The notes below the pieces were generated by a model. It saw only the letters and a program-made list of their open reading frames with translations. It was not told where the DNA came from and did not search any database. The position numbers and the translations under genes are program-made. From Thermosulfurimonas marina (GTDB taxonomy: Bacteria > Desulfobacterota > Thermodesulfobacteria > Thermodesulfobacteriales > Thermodesulfobacteriaceae): a DNA stretch of 64,000 bases. Position 1 is the stretch's first letter. The number at the start of each line of letters is the position of its first letter. The DNA is taken from the NCBI RefSeq assembly GCF_012317585.1, contig NZ_CP042909.1:1550001-1614000 (forward strand), written 5' to 3'. This document shows, piece by piece, positions 35,480 to 44,013 of this stretch.

Positions 35480-36861
35480 GGATCGTCTGTATTGAGCCCC
35501 GCAATCCGCACACGCATGTCTTTTCGGCCTTCAAACTCCCCCGTTTGGCCATGCCCCTTCTGGGGACCATTCTGCGCCACCGGGGCCACGAGGTCACGGT
35601 CTTTCTTGAGGAATGGGGACCGGTCTCGGAGTCGGCCCTCCGGGAGGCGGATCTGGTCTTGATCTCCACCATTACCCCCACGGCCCCCCGGGCCTATGCC
35701 TGGTCCCGGCGTATTCGGGAGGAATTCCGAAAACCGGTAGTCATGGGGGGGCCACACGTGACCTTTCTCCCGGATGAGGCCCTGGATTATGCGGATTTCG
35801 TGGTCCGGGGAGAGGGGGAGGAGACCCTGGTGGAATTGGTAGAAGCCTTCCAGGACGGCGGAGGCTTTGAAGGTATTGCCGGCCTTTCCTTTCGAAAAAA
35901 CGGTGAAAAGATCCATAACCCCCCGCGTAAGGCCCTTGCCTCGCTGGACGACCTTCCTATTCCCGATTTTTCCTTGGTGCCCGGAGTGAGTCCGGAAAGG
36001 TTGCGGATCTATCCTACGGCCACCTCCCGGGGCTGCCCTTACGGATGCGTCTTCTGTTCGGTAATTGCCATGTTCGGCCGCAAATACCGCTTCCGGTCTG
36101 CGGAACTGGTCCTGGAGGAGCTTTCCCGCATCGAGCCCGGCCAGCACGTTTTTATCTATGACGACAATTTTGCCGCCAACCTGGAGCGCACCAAGGCCCT
36201 CCTTGAAGGGATGGTGCGCCGGGGGTTCCGTGGAGAATGGTCCTCCCAGGTGCGCATCGACATTTACCGGGATCGGGAGCTCCTGGAGCTCATGCGCCGC
36301 AGCCGCTGTTTCGTGGTCTATATCGGGCTTGAGTCCGTAAATCCGGAGACTCTCAAGGCCTTCCGTAAGGGGATCACCTACCAGGAAATTCTAGAAGGGG
36401 TGGAGACCCTGCACCGCTACGGCATTCGGGTGCACGGCATGTTCGTTATTGGGGCTGATACCGATACCGAGGAGACCATTTGGGCCACTCTGGATTTTGC
36501 CCGCCGCGTGCGCCTGGACTCCGCCCAGTTCCTCATCCTGACCCCTATTCCGGGCTCCAAGCTCTTCGAAAACTATCGTAAGGAGGGGCGGATCTTCGAC
36601 TACCGCTGGGAGCTTTACGACGGACATCATGTGGTCTTCGAGCCCCGGAATCTCAGCCCTCTGCGTCTTCAGGAGCTTTCCGCCGAGCTGCATGCCCGGT
36701 TTTACAGTCTGCGGGAGGCCCTGCGTTTCCTCCTCCGGGGAGACAAGTACGGGGCTTATCTCCGCTTTATGGGACGGCGTTTCGTCAAGCGCTGGGAGGA
36801 GGAAAACCGGGAATTCTTTCAGGAACTCAGGGCCCGCACCGCCGAAAGGGCTGCGGCATAG
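35476..36861 (+). CDS. B12-binding radical SAM protein
   Basis: A 461-residue protein with an N-terminal cobalamin-binding Rossmann domain (LPRLAMPLLGTILRHRGHEV, then LISTITPTAPRAY and VMGGPHVTFLPDEAL) and a radical SAM domain with CPYGCVFC preceded by TSRG. The C-terminal about 80 residues are basic and helical. This family includes methyltransferases and ring-forming enzymes, so no reaction can be assigned. It overlaps the TgpA-type gene by 4 bases. Its 3' end overlaps the DJ-1/Tpx gene by 43 bases. Confidence 0.88.
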   Translation: MRIVCIEPRNPHTHVFSAFKLPRLAMPLLGTILRHRGHEVTVFLEEWGPVSESALREADLVLISTITPTAPRAYAWSRRIREEFRKPVVMGGPHVTFLPDEALDYADFVVRGEGEETLVELVEAFQDGGGFEGIAGLSFRKNGEKIHNPPRKALASLDDLPIPDFSLVPGVSPERLRIYPTATSRGCPYGCVFCSVIAMFGRKYRFRSAELVLEELSRIEPGQHVFIYDDNFAANLERTKALLEGMVRRGFRGEWSSQVRIDIYRDRELLELMRRSRCFVVYIGLESVNPETLKAFRKGITYQEILEGVETLHRYGIRVHGMFVIGADTDTEETIWATLDFARRVRLDSAQFLILTPIPGSKLFENYRKEGRIFDYRWELYDGHHVVFEPRNLSPLRLQELSAELHARFYSLREALRFLLRGDKYGAYLRFMGRRFVKRWEEENREFFQELRARTAERAAA

Positions 36862-37841
36862 TCCGGCTCCTGGGTAATCTCGCGCACCAGTTCGAAGTAC
36901 CTTAGGCGGTTCTCTTGATCCAACACCAGGACCGCCCGGGAAAGAAGCTGGAGTTCCTTGATGAGCAGTCCGTAAGCCCGACCGAAGGCCCGCTCGCGGT
37001 AGTCGGAAAGGGCCTGCACCCGGTCGATCCCGGCCTGGGCACAGAAGCGGGCGATGGCAAAGGGCAGATCTACGCTCACATTGAGGACTACGATCTCTGG
37101 GCTCAGGGCCGCGGCCTCCTGATTGAAGCGCCGGGCCTGAAGGTCGCAGACCGGAGTGTCCAGGGAGGGGGTCACACTGAGGACTTTGATTTTTCCGGAA
37201 AAATCCTTGAGGGATACCGGACGGAGATCCTGGTCCACCAGGGTGAAATCCGGGGCCGGGTCTCCCACCTTGAGTTCGGGGCCAACTAGGGTGAGGGGGC
37301 GGCCCTGAAAGGTTACCGCCCCGGGCCTTTCCGGGGCTCCGGTGAGCTTTTCCATGAGGGCCCGTAAAAAGGCCGGAAGATCCGCAGGCACACGCGAGCT
37401 GATGAGGTTTCCGTCCACCACCACCTCGGCGTCCACGAATTCCGCCCTTGCGGCCTCTATTTCTTCACGGATTTTAGGGTAGGCCGTGACCCGGCGTCCG
37501 GAAAGGAGCCCGGCTGCGGCCAGGATCTGGGGGCCATGACAGATGGCCGCCAGAGGCTTTCCCTGCCGGGCGAATTCCCGGACGATCTCCAGTACCCGAG
37601 GGTTCTCCCGGAGTTTGGCCGGAGCCTTGCCCCCGGGAAGGACCAGAGCCCGGAATTCTTCAGGGTGCACCTCCTCCACCGTGAGATCTACGGCCACCTC
37701 ATAGCCCCGTTTGCCCTTGATCTTTTTCTTCTCCACCGAGGCTATAAGGGGCACCAGGCCCGCCTCCTTGAGGCGATAATAAGGCACCAGGAGCTCACTG
37801 TCTTCAAACTGATCGGCACTCAAGATAAGGACCCTTTCCAT
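36819..37841 (-). CDS. DJ-1/PfpI and thiol peroxidase (Tpx) fusion
   Basis: A 340-residue two-domain protein. Residues 1-168 are a DJ-1/PfpI domain with Glu13 and the nucleophile Cys101 in AAICHGPQ. Residues 178-340 are a Tpx-type peroxiredoxin with the peroxidatic Cys232 in PSLDTPVC and the resolving Cys267 in ARFCAQAG. The two activities, repair or stress protection and peroxide removal, make functional sense together. The ATG at 37841 has AAAGGAGGG upstream; the open frame beyond it is antisense. The domain boundary lies near residue 170 with a short Pro-rich linker. Confidence 0.92.
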   Translation of the reverse strand: MERVLILSADQFEDSELLVPYYRLKEAGLVPLIASVEKKKIKGKRGYEVAVDLTVEEVHPEEFRALVLPGGKAPAKLRENPRVLEIVREFARQGKPLAAICHGPQILAAAGLLSGRRVTAYPKIREEIEAARAEFVDAEVVVDGNLISSRVPADLPAFLRALMEKLTGAPERPGAVTFQGRPLTLVGPELKVGDPAPDFTLVDQDLRPVSLKDFSGKIKVLSVTPSLDTPVCDLQARRFNQEAAALSPEIVVLNVSVDLPFAIARFCAQAGIDRVQALSDYRERAFGRAYGLLIKELQLLSRAVLVLDQENRLRYFELVREITQEPDYAAALSAVRALSS

Positions 37842-37913
37842 GGGCTTTTCCCTCCTTTGAAAGATCTTGTTTTCATAATAAGTTTGATGGAGTTTGAGCG
37901 CCAGGGGTAAAGG

Positions 37914-38843
37914 ATGCTTCCCAAAAAAGTTCTCTTGGCCTATGACGGCACCACTCCCTCCCGCAAGGCCGCGGAGTATCTGGGGCAGGTCTTCGGCCAC
38001 CGGAGAGATTTTGAGATCACCGTCTGCGTGATTGCCCGGAAGCCCCCTTCCTATCTCCTGCAGTCTGGAGGGGGGCGTTCCTTTTTGGAAAGGGAGGAGC
38101 TTTTCGAAAAGGCGGTCTCCGAAAATCTGGCCCAAGCCCGAAGGGTAGCCGAAAGGGGACGGGAGCTTCTGGCCGTCTTTCCCAAAGAGAAGGTGGATCT
38201 CCGGGTCTGTCTCCAGACCGGGGACCTGGCTTACGAGATCATTCGGGAGGCGGAATCCGGCCGCTACGATGCCATAGTGGTGGGCCGACGAGGGCTTTCC
38301 CGCACCACCCAGGGTTTCATGGGGAGTGTCTCTTACAAGCTGGCCGAGCATGCCCCGTGTCCGGTGTGGATGGTGGCCGGAAAGGCCTGGAACCACAAGG
38401 TCCTGGTCCCGGTAGATCTCGGAGGGCCGGGCTTTCGGGTGGTGGATCACGTGTCCTTTATTTTTGCGGGAGATCCTCAAGTAGAAATCACCCTTTTTCA
38501 TGCCGTCTATCCCTGGACCGGCCCGGGGCCTCGGACGAAGACCCTAAAGGAGATGGAAAGGGAGCTGGTGAAAGCGGAAGAGGAGGAGGCCCAGGCCTTT
38601 TTCGAGAGGGCCCGGGAGCATTTTGAAAAGAGCGGGTTTCCTTCGGAGAGGGTACGGGTGAAGATTGTGCGTTCACTTTTTGGCCCGGCCTCGGCCATCT
38701 TAAAGGAGGCCCGCCGGGGAGGCTACGGCACGGTGGTGGTGGGCCGGAGGGGAAGAGGGGGCTTTAAGGGCCTCCTTTTAGGGTCGGTCTCCTCCAAGAT
38801 CATCGCCACCCTCAAGGATCGGGCGGTATGGCTGGTAAGCTGA
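37914..38843 (+). CDS. Tandem universal stress protein
   Basis: A 309-residue protein with two UspA domains. The first starts KKVLLAYDGTTPSR and ends near VVGRRGLSRTTQGFMGSVSYKL (residues 1-150). The second ends VVVGRRGRGGFKGLLLGSVSSKI (residues 160-309). Both carry the ATP-binding Gly-x2-Gly-x9-Gly-Ser motif. It is a cytosolic stress protein of unspecified trigger. It opens the long plus-strand run and overlaps the yacG start by 16 bases. Confidence 0.92.
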   Translation: MLPKKVLLAYDGTTPSRKAAEYLGQVFGHRRDFEITVCVIARKPPSYLLQSGGGRSFLEREELFEKAVSENLAQARRVAERGRELLAVFPKEKVDLRVCLQTGDLAYEIIREAESGRYDAIVVGRRGLSRTTQGFMGSVSYKLAEHAPCPVWMVAGKAWNHKVLVPVDLGGPGFRVVDHVSFIFAGDPQVEITLFHAVYPWTGPGPRTKTLKEMERELVKAEEEEAQAFFERAREHFEKSGFPSERVRVKIVRSLFGPASAILKEARRGGYGTVVVGRRGRGGFKGLLLGSVSSKIIATLKDRAVWLVS

Positions 38844-39022
38844 TCCGGTGTCCGGTCTGCGGAAAACGGGTGTCCTGGGAAGGCAACCCTTACCGGCCCT
38901 TCTGTTCCGCACGCTGCAAACTGGTGGATCTGGATCACTGGCTCTCAGAGGATTATCGTATCTCCATGCCTCGGGAGGTCCTGGAGGAAGAACCGGAGGA
39001 GGTGGAGGATGAAAAACTATGA
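38828..39022 (+). CDS. yacG: YacG-type zinc-ribbon protein, DNA gyrase inhibitor family
   Basis: A 64-residue protein with Cys8, Cys11, Cys26 and Cys30 (CPVC and CSARC), the zinc-binding pattern of YacG, and the family motif RPFCSARCKLVDLDHWLSEDY. E. coli YacG binds GyrB and inhibits gyrase. The acidic tail EEEPEEVEDE is typical. It overlaps neighbours at both ends, by 16 and 14 bases. Confidence 0.9.
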   Translation: MAGKLIRCPVCGKRVSWEGNPYRPFCSARCKLVDLDHWLSEDYRISMPREVLEEEPEEVEDEKL

Positions 39023-39920
39023 CCTGGTGATTGTGGGAAGCGGGCCGGCAGGATTACAGGCGGCCATCCATGCCGCCCGGCGCAAGCTCCGGACCCTGGT
39101 TCTGGGAAAGCTTGAGGCCAGCGCCCTCTTTCGGGCCCATATGGAGAACTATTTTGGTCTTTCGGGAAAGGTCTCCGGGGAGGAACTGCTGCGCACGGGT
39201 CTGGAGCAGGCCCTGCGCTTTGGGGCCGAACACCGCCCGGAGGACGTGGTCGCCCTGGAGATGGACCCGGAGGGCTTCCGGGTGAAACTTGAAGGAGGGG
39301 AGGAGATTCGGGCCGGGGCCCTTATCCTGGCCCTGGGGGTGAGCCGGCGCAAAAAGAAGATTAAAGGGGAAGACCCTCTGGTGGGCAAAGGGGTCTCCTA
39401 TTGTGTGGACTGCGACGGGTTTTTCTTCCGGGGCGAGCCGGTGGCGGTGGTGGGGGAGGGGAGTGCCGCCGTCCATGGAGCCCTTACCCTCTCGAAGATC
39501 GCCTCCGAAGTCCACCTGGTAGCGGAAGATCTTCGGGTCTCCGAGGCCCTGCGCCGGGAACTCAAGGCCTCGCCGGTCATCTGGCATCGGGCTCGGGCCG
39601 AAGAGGTCCTGGGCGAGGAATCCGTAACCGGACTCCGACTTTCCACCGGAGAAGTGCTCTCCGTAAAAGGGGTCTTTTTCGAGGAGGGGGCCAAGGGGGC
39701 CCTGGAGTTGGCCACCGCCCTGGGCGTGGCCCTGGATCCGGAAAACATGCGTTACATCCAGGTTGATCGTCGACAGGCCACCAATGTCCCCGGAGTCTTT
39801 GCCGCCGGGGATGTCACCGGCCCTCCCTTTCAGGTGGCCAAGGCCGTAGGGGAGGGCTGTGTGGCCGCCCTTGCGGCTGCGGATTGGCTGGCGGAAAAGA
39901 AACGGGCCGCCGGTGCCTGA
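39009..39920 (+). CDS. Thioredoxin reductase-like FAD/NAD(P) oxidoreductase
   Basis: A 303-residue flavoprotein with the FAD loop IVGSGPAGLQAAIHAA, the redox pair CVDC in YCVDCDGFFF, an NADPH loop VVGEGSAAVHGAL and the FAD-end motif VPGVFAAGDVTGPPFQVAKAVGEG. The redox motif is C-V-D-C rather than the usual CATC. Thioredoxin or another redox partner in sulfur transfer could be the acceptor. It overlaps the ThiI-like gene by 8 bases, so a link to sulfur trafficking is suggested by position only. Confidence 0.85.
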   Translation: MKNYDLVIVGSGPAGLQAAIHAARRKLRTLVLGKLEASALFRAHMENYFGLSGKVSGEELLRTGLEQALRFGAEHRPEDVVALEMDPEGFRVKLEGGEEIRAGALILALGVSRRKKKIKGEDPLVGKGVSYCVDCDGFFFRGEPVAVVGEGSAAVHGALTLSKIASEVHLVAEDLRVSEALRRELKASPVIWHRARAEEVLGEESVTGLRLSTGEVLSVKGVFFEEGAKGALELATALGVALDPENMRYIQVDRRQATNVPGVFAAGDVTGPPFQVAKAVGEGCVAALAAADWLAEKKRAAGA

Positions 39921-41043
39921 TACGGAAACCTATCTAGTAAGCTTTTCCGGGGAGATAGGGATCAAGGCCCCGGCCACTCGTCGGGCCTTGGAAGAGTTAA
40001 CCCTCAAGAGCTTTCTTACCCGGGCCGGGGTCCTGGGGCTTTCCCCCAAGGTAGAACCCTTTTGGGGCCGGATTCTCCTTTCCGGCCCCCGGGACCTGGA
40101 AAGACTCCTGGCCACCCAGGCGGGTTTCGGTCGTTGGGGATATTTTCGGGAGACCTGGGACCCGACGCTTCTTCCGGAGCGGCCCTTTACCTATGTGGTC
40201 TATGTGGATCGGGTTGAGCCCCGGGAGTCCTTCTCCGAAGCCCTGGCCCAAAAACGGGCCCTCCTGGAACTCCTCGAAAAGGAAGCCCGAAGAAACCTTT
40301 CCTCCTGGGACAATTATCCTCCAGAACGGCTTGAAATCCGCCTGGAGGTCCGGCGGTGGCGGCTCTTTTACCTGATCAATCCTCGGCCGGCCCTGGGGGG
40401 ATTTCCCCCGGGGGCTTCGGGACGAGGCCTGGTGCTTTTTTCCGGAGGCCCGGACTCCCTCTTGGCTACCCTTTTTCTCCTGCGCCGGGGGCTTCTTCCC
40501 GCCCTCATCTTTTTCGACGACGGAGAGGCTGGCCGGGCGGAGGCGGTACAGGAACTTGTCCGGGAAGTGGCCTTCTTCTTTCCGGAGATGGCCGTGGAGT
40601 TCTTTCAGGTGGAGTTTCGAGAGGCTTTGGAATTCATTGCCTCCCGGGTGGCGACCCGGGAGCGGTGCTTTTTCTGCAAGGCGGCCATGTTGCGTCTGGC
40701 CGGAGAGATTCTTTCTCAGGAAGGGTTTTCGGTGGTGGCCACGGGAGAGATCTTGGGGGAGCAGGCCAGCCAGACCCTTCCGGCCCTGCTTTTTACCGCC
40801 CGGGCGGCAGGAGTTCCCCTTCTGCGCCCTCTTCTGGGGCTAAACAAGGAAGAGGTCTTCGAAAGGCTTTCCGCGCTGGGGCTTAAGGAGGCCGCCTTCC
40901 GCAGACTGCCGGCCTGCCCCTGGGCCCCGGATCATCCCCATACCCTTCCCCGTTCCCGTCCGGAGACCCTGGGTAGCCTCTGGCCCGCGATCCGGAAAAG
41001 GGTTAAAAAGATCGAAAGGAAAATTTTGTCAAGGAAAGGTTGA
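39913..41043 (+). CDS. ThiI-like tRNA sulfurtransferase
   Basis: A 376-residue protein with an NFLD/THUMP-type N-terminus (FSGEIGIKAPATRRALEE, then RLEIRLEVRRWRLFYLINP) and a PP-loop domain LVLFSGGPDSLLATLF. The motif VATGEILGEQASQTLP and the Cys pair CFFCK before it match ThiI. ThiI activates tRNA U8 for 4-thiouridine and can help make the thiamine thiazole. The start is the GTG at 39913, overlapping the reductase stop. There is no C-terminal rhodanese domain, so a separate sulfur donor is needed; the cysteine desulfurase next door is the natural candidate. Confidence 0.82.
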   Translation: MPDTETYLVSFSGEIGIKAPATRRALEELTLKSFLTRAGVLGLSPKVEPFWGRILLSGPRDLERLLATQAGFGRWGYFRETWDPTLLPERPFTYVVYVDRVEPRESFSEALAQKRALLELLEKEARRNLSSWDNYPPERLEIRLEVRRWRLFYLINPRPALGGFPPGASGRGLVLFSGGPDSLLATLFLLRRGLLPALIFFDDGEAGRAEAVQELVREVAFFFPEMAVEFFQVEFREALEFIASRVATRERCFFCKAAMLRLAGEILSQEGFSVVATGEILGEQASQTLPALLFTARAAGVPLLRPLLGLNKEEVFERLSALGLKEAAFRRLPACPWAPDHPHTLPRSRPETLGSLWPAIRKRVKKIERKILSRKG

Positions 41044-42149
41044 TGGTCTATCTGGACTATAACGCTACCACACCGGTCCTTCCCGAGGCGCTGGAAGCCT
41101 TTCGCCGGGCGGCGACAGAAGCCTTTGGGAATCCCGGCTCCGGGCATGCGGCCGGCCGCCGGGCCCGGGAAGTCCTGGAGGAGGCCCGGAGGCAGGTGGC
41201 GGACCTTCTTGGGGCTCAGCCCGAGGAGATCATCTTTGTCTCCGGGGGCACAGAGGCCAACAACCTGGCCCTCATGGGGGTAGCCCTTTCCCGGGGCTCG
41301 GGGCATATCCTGGTCTCCCGTATCGAGCATCCCTCGGTGCTGGAGCCGGCCCTGCGACTCCTGGAGCAGGGTTTTTCCGTGGACTTCCTGCCGGTGGACG
41401 GCCAGGGTTATGTAGATCCGGAGGAGGTGCGCCGGCGTCTTAAGCCGGAGACCATTTTGGTTTCGGTGATGCTGGCCAATAACGAGACCGGGGCCCTCCA
41501 GCCCGTGGCGGAGATCGCCCGGATCTGTCGGGAGGCCGGGGTCCTCTTTCATACCGATGCCGCTCAGGCCGTGGGCAAGATTCCGGTCTCGGTAAGCCTA
41601 GGGGTGGATCTTTTGACCCTTGCCGGACACAAGATGTACGCCCCCAAAGGGATCGGGGCCCTTTATGTGCGCCGCGGGATAGCCCTTTCCCGGATAATGC
41701 ACGGGGCCGGGCAGGAAAGGGGGTTGCGTCCGGGAACGGAGCCGGTGCCCTTGTGCGCAGCCTTAGGGGCAGCGGCAGAGTTTGCTCTTCTGGACCTTCC
41801 GGCAGAGGCCGAACGGCAGAAGGCCCTCCGGGAGTATCTCTGGGAAGGCCTGCAAGAGATCGAACCGCAAGTGGTCCGTCATGGGGATCCGGACCGCACC
41901 CTCCCCAACACCCTTTCCGTGGCCTTTCCCGGGCGTGCGGCCTCGGAGATTCTTTCCCGGGCCGAGGGGCTCTGCGCCTCCACCGGGGCGGCCTGTCACG
42001 ACCGCCGAAAGGCCCTCTCTCATGTGCTTTCAGCCATGGGAGTGCCTCCAGAGCTGGCTCAGGGGACCATCCGCTTTTCCTTGGGCCGCTTTACCACCCG
42101 GGAGGATCTCGACCGGGCTCTAGACCTATTAAATGAGGCCCTGCGATGA
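41043..42149 (+). CDS. Cysteine desulfurase (NifS/IscS family)
   Basis: A 368-residue PLP enzyme that takes sulfur from cysteine. The N-terminus VYLDYNATTPV, the PLP lysine in LAGHKMYAPKG and the active-site loop CASTGAACH near residue 315 are present. It is the short-loop-type desulfurase expected to supply persulfide to the adjacent ThiI-like protein. ATG at 41043 is taken, though a TTG at 41040 is also possible. No iscU or other cluster scaffold is nearby. Confidence 0.92.
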   Translation: MVYLDYNATTPVLPEALEAFRRAATEAFGNPGSGHAAGRRAREVLEEARRQVADLLGAQPEEIIFVSGGTEANNLALMGVALSRGSGHILVSRIEHPSVLEPALRLLEQGFSVDFLPVDGQGYVDPEEVRRRLKPETILVSVMLANNETGALQPVAEIARICREAGVLFHTDAAQAVGKIPVSVSLGVDLLTLAGHKMYAPKGIGALYVRRGIALSRIMHGAGQERGLRPGTEPVPLCAALGAAAEFALLDLPAEAERQKALREYLWEGLQEIEPQVVRHGDPDRTLPNTLSVAFPGRAASEILSRAEGLCASTGAACHDRRKALSHVLSAMGVPPELAQGTIRFSLGRFTTREDLDRALDLLNEALR

Positions 42150-43006
42150 GGAAGGAAGCCCTCTTTCTACCATGGCCCCTGGATCCAGGACGGGACCCCG
42201 CAAGGGGACTCTTTTTGCCGGGCTCGAACATAGTCTATGACTTTCACGGCGATCCCTGCCGGGCGGAACTGATCGTAGTCATGGAAGGCAATCAGTTCAT
42301 GGTCATCCCGGAATTGCTGAGGGCCTTTCAAGAGGCCTTGGGGCGCCCCGTAGAGGTCTTTTACGTGACCCTTCCTCCTCCCCGTTTTCGCCCCCTGGTG
42401 GAGGGAGGAGAGCTGGCCGTGGGCAACCTTGTGCTTTCCGTAAGACCTCAGGTGGTCATGGGCCCCCCGGAGTTCATGTCCGGCCTTCTCGAAGCCGGAC
42501 TAATTACCGAGCCCCGGACCTTTGTCCGCAATCGGGGAGTGGTACTGGTGGTCCAGAAGGGAAATCCCCTGGGGATTTCCGGGCCGGAGGACCTCCTGCG
42601 ACCCGAGGTGCGCCTGGCTATCTCCAATCCGGAAACCGAGGTCAATTCTTACCGGACTTATATCTCGGCCCTCAGACATGTTCCGGGCCTTTCCCAAAAG
42701 ATAGAGCGCGAGGCCCTCAAGAGTCGTCAGATCCATCATCGGGAAATCCCGGCCCTTCTCTATCACGGCCTGGCGGACGTGGCCCCTCTTTACTATCATT
42801 TCGCCCGCTACTATCAGGACCCGCGCTTTTTCGCCGAGCCTCTCTTTGACTACGTGGAATTTCCTGAAGGTGCGGCGGTAAAGAACGAATACCAGGTGGC
42901 CCTTCATCGAGAGGCGGCGCAGAATTCCCTGGCCCAGGCTTTTAGAGACTTTCTTCTTACCCCTCGGGCTCGGGAGATCTACGCCTCATACGGTTTTGAG
43001 GGATGA
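42146..43006 (+). CDS. ModA-like solute-binding-fold protein without signal peptide
   Basis: A 286-residue protein whose body resembles periplasmic oxyanion-binding proteins: LIVVMEGNQFMVIPELLRAFQEALGRPVEV, a hinge near VVQKGNPLGISGPEDLLRPEVRLAISNPETE, and a C-terminal helix ending LLTPRAREIYASYGF. The first about 45 residues form an unusual leader (LFLPGSNIVYDFHGDPC) with no hydrophobic signal. It overlaps the desulfurase by 4 bases and the NagZ-like gene by 4 bases. If cytoplasmic, it could bind a small anion in a sulfur- or metal-handling role rather than serve an ABC importer. Confidence 0.65.
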   Translation: MRKEALFLPWPLDPGRDPARGLFLPGSNIVYDFHGDPCRAELIVVMEGNQFMVIPELLRAFQEALGRPVEVFYVTLPPPRFRPLVEGGELAVGNLVLSVRPQVVMGPPEFMSGLLEAGLITEPRTFVRNRGVVLVVQKGNPLGISGPEDLLRPEVRLAISNPETEVNSYRTYISALRHVPGLSQKIEREALKSRQIHHREIPALLYHGLADVAPLYYHFARYYQDPRFFAEPLFDYVEFPEGAAVKNEYQVALHREAAQNSLAQAFRDFLLTPRAREIYASYGFEG

Positions 43007-43980
43007 TCCGCAGACTTTCCGCCTTTCTGGTCCCCACCCTTTCCGGAGCGGAGATCACTCCGGAGGAGCGAGAGATCCTCAGAGATTTTGGTCTGCGGCA
43101 TTTGATCTTTTTTTCCCGGCACTTTGAGGAGGCGGAGGCCATTTGCACCTTGCGGGAGGAGCTCGGTCGCCTGGGACTGGGGCCGCCTAAGGGGTTTTTT
43201 ATGGTGGACCAGGAGGGAGGCCGAGTCCAGCGCATTGGGCCGCCGCTTCTTCCGGACTACCCTGCTCCCTATGAGCTAGCCCGAAAGGGGCCGGAGGAGG
43301 TTTCCCGTATTTCCCAGGAGATAGCCCGGGGGCTCAAGGCTCTGGGGCTCAACGTTAATCTGGCCCCGGTGGTGGATTTGGCCGGAGAGGAGGCCCCGGA
43401 CTGGCTCCGGGAAAGAACCTTTGGAGAGGACCCCGAAAGGGTAGGGGAACTTGCGGAGGTCTTTATTCGGGAGCACCTGAAAGCGGGGGTCCTTCCCTGT
43501 GCCAAACATTTTCCGGGCCTCGGCGGGGTTTTCCCGGATCCCCATCGGGAACTTCCGCAAAAGGAAAGCCCCTCGGAGGCCGAACTCCGGGTCTTTAAAC
43601 GGGCGACAGAAGCCGGGGTCCCCCTAGTGATGACCACTCATCTGGTGGTGGAGGCTTGGGACCCGAGGCCGGTCACCTTTTCGGAAAGGGCCCTGCGCAT
43701 CCTGCGCGAGGATTTGGGGTTTGGGGGTTTGGTCCTTACCGACGATCTTGCCATGGGGGCCCTTTCCGCTTGGGAGCTCGCCGAAAGGCTTCTTGAGGCC
43801 CTCCTTTCCGGGCACGACCTCTGGCTGATAGCCGTGGAGGTGCGGGAAATAATTGAGCCTTTAGAAGCCCTTTCCAGGGAAGTGGAGGCCAGCCGGGTGT
43901 TGCGGGAAAGGCTTGTGGTCCTTGAGGGCCGTCAGAAGAGCTTTCTCAAGACTTTTTCCTCCTTCGAAGCTTCGTTATAA
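43003..43980 (+). CDS. Glycoside hydrolase family 3, NagZ-like beta-N-acetylhexosaminidase
   Basis: A 325-residue protein with the family 3 signature KHFPGLGGVFPDPHRELP and the nucleophile region LVLTDDLAMGAL. MVDQEGGRVQRI is characteristic of NagZ, which removes GlcNAc during cell-wall recycling. It lacks a signal peptide, as NagZ does. The substrate is inferred from family. It overlaps the ModA-like gene by 4 bases. Confidence 0.88.
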   Translation: MIRRLSAFLVPTLSGAEITPEEREILRDFGLRHLIFFSRHFEEAEAICTLREELGRLGLGPPKGFFMVDQEGGRVQRIGPPLLPDYPAPYELARKGPEEVSRISQEIARGLKALGLNVNLAPVVDLAGEEAPDWLRERTFGEDPERVGELAEVFIREHLKAGVLPCAKHFPGLGGVFPDPHRELPQKESPSEAELRVFKRATEAGVPLVMTTHLVVEAWDPRPVTFSERALRILREDLGFGGLVLTDDLAMGALSAWELAERLLEALLSGHDLWLIAVEVREIIEPLEALSREVEASRVLRERLVVLEGRQKSFLKTFSSFEASL

Positions 43981-44013
43981 TAGGCCGACCCCGCATAGAA
44001 AAAGGAGGCCCGT

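Noticed and set aside
37842-38501. Extension of the DJ-1/Tpx frame on the minus strand
   Set aside because: It lies antisense to the universal stress protein gene, and a strong ribosome-binding site precedes the ATG at 37841.
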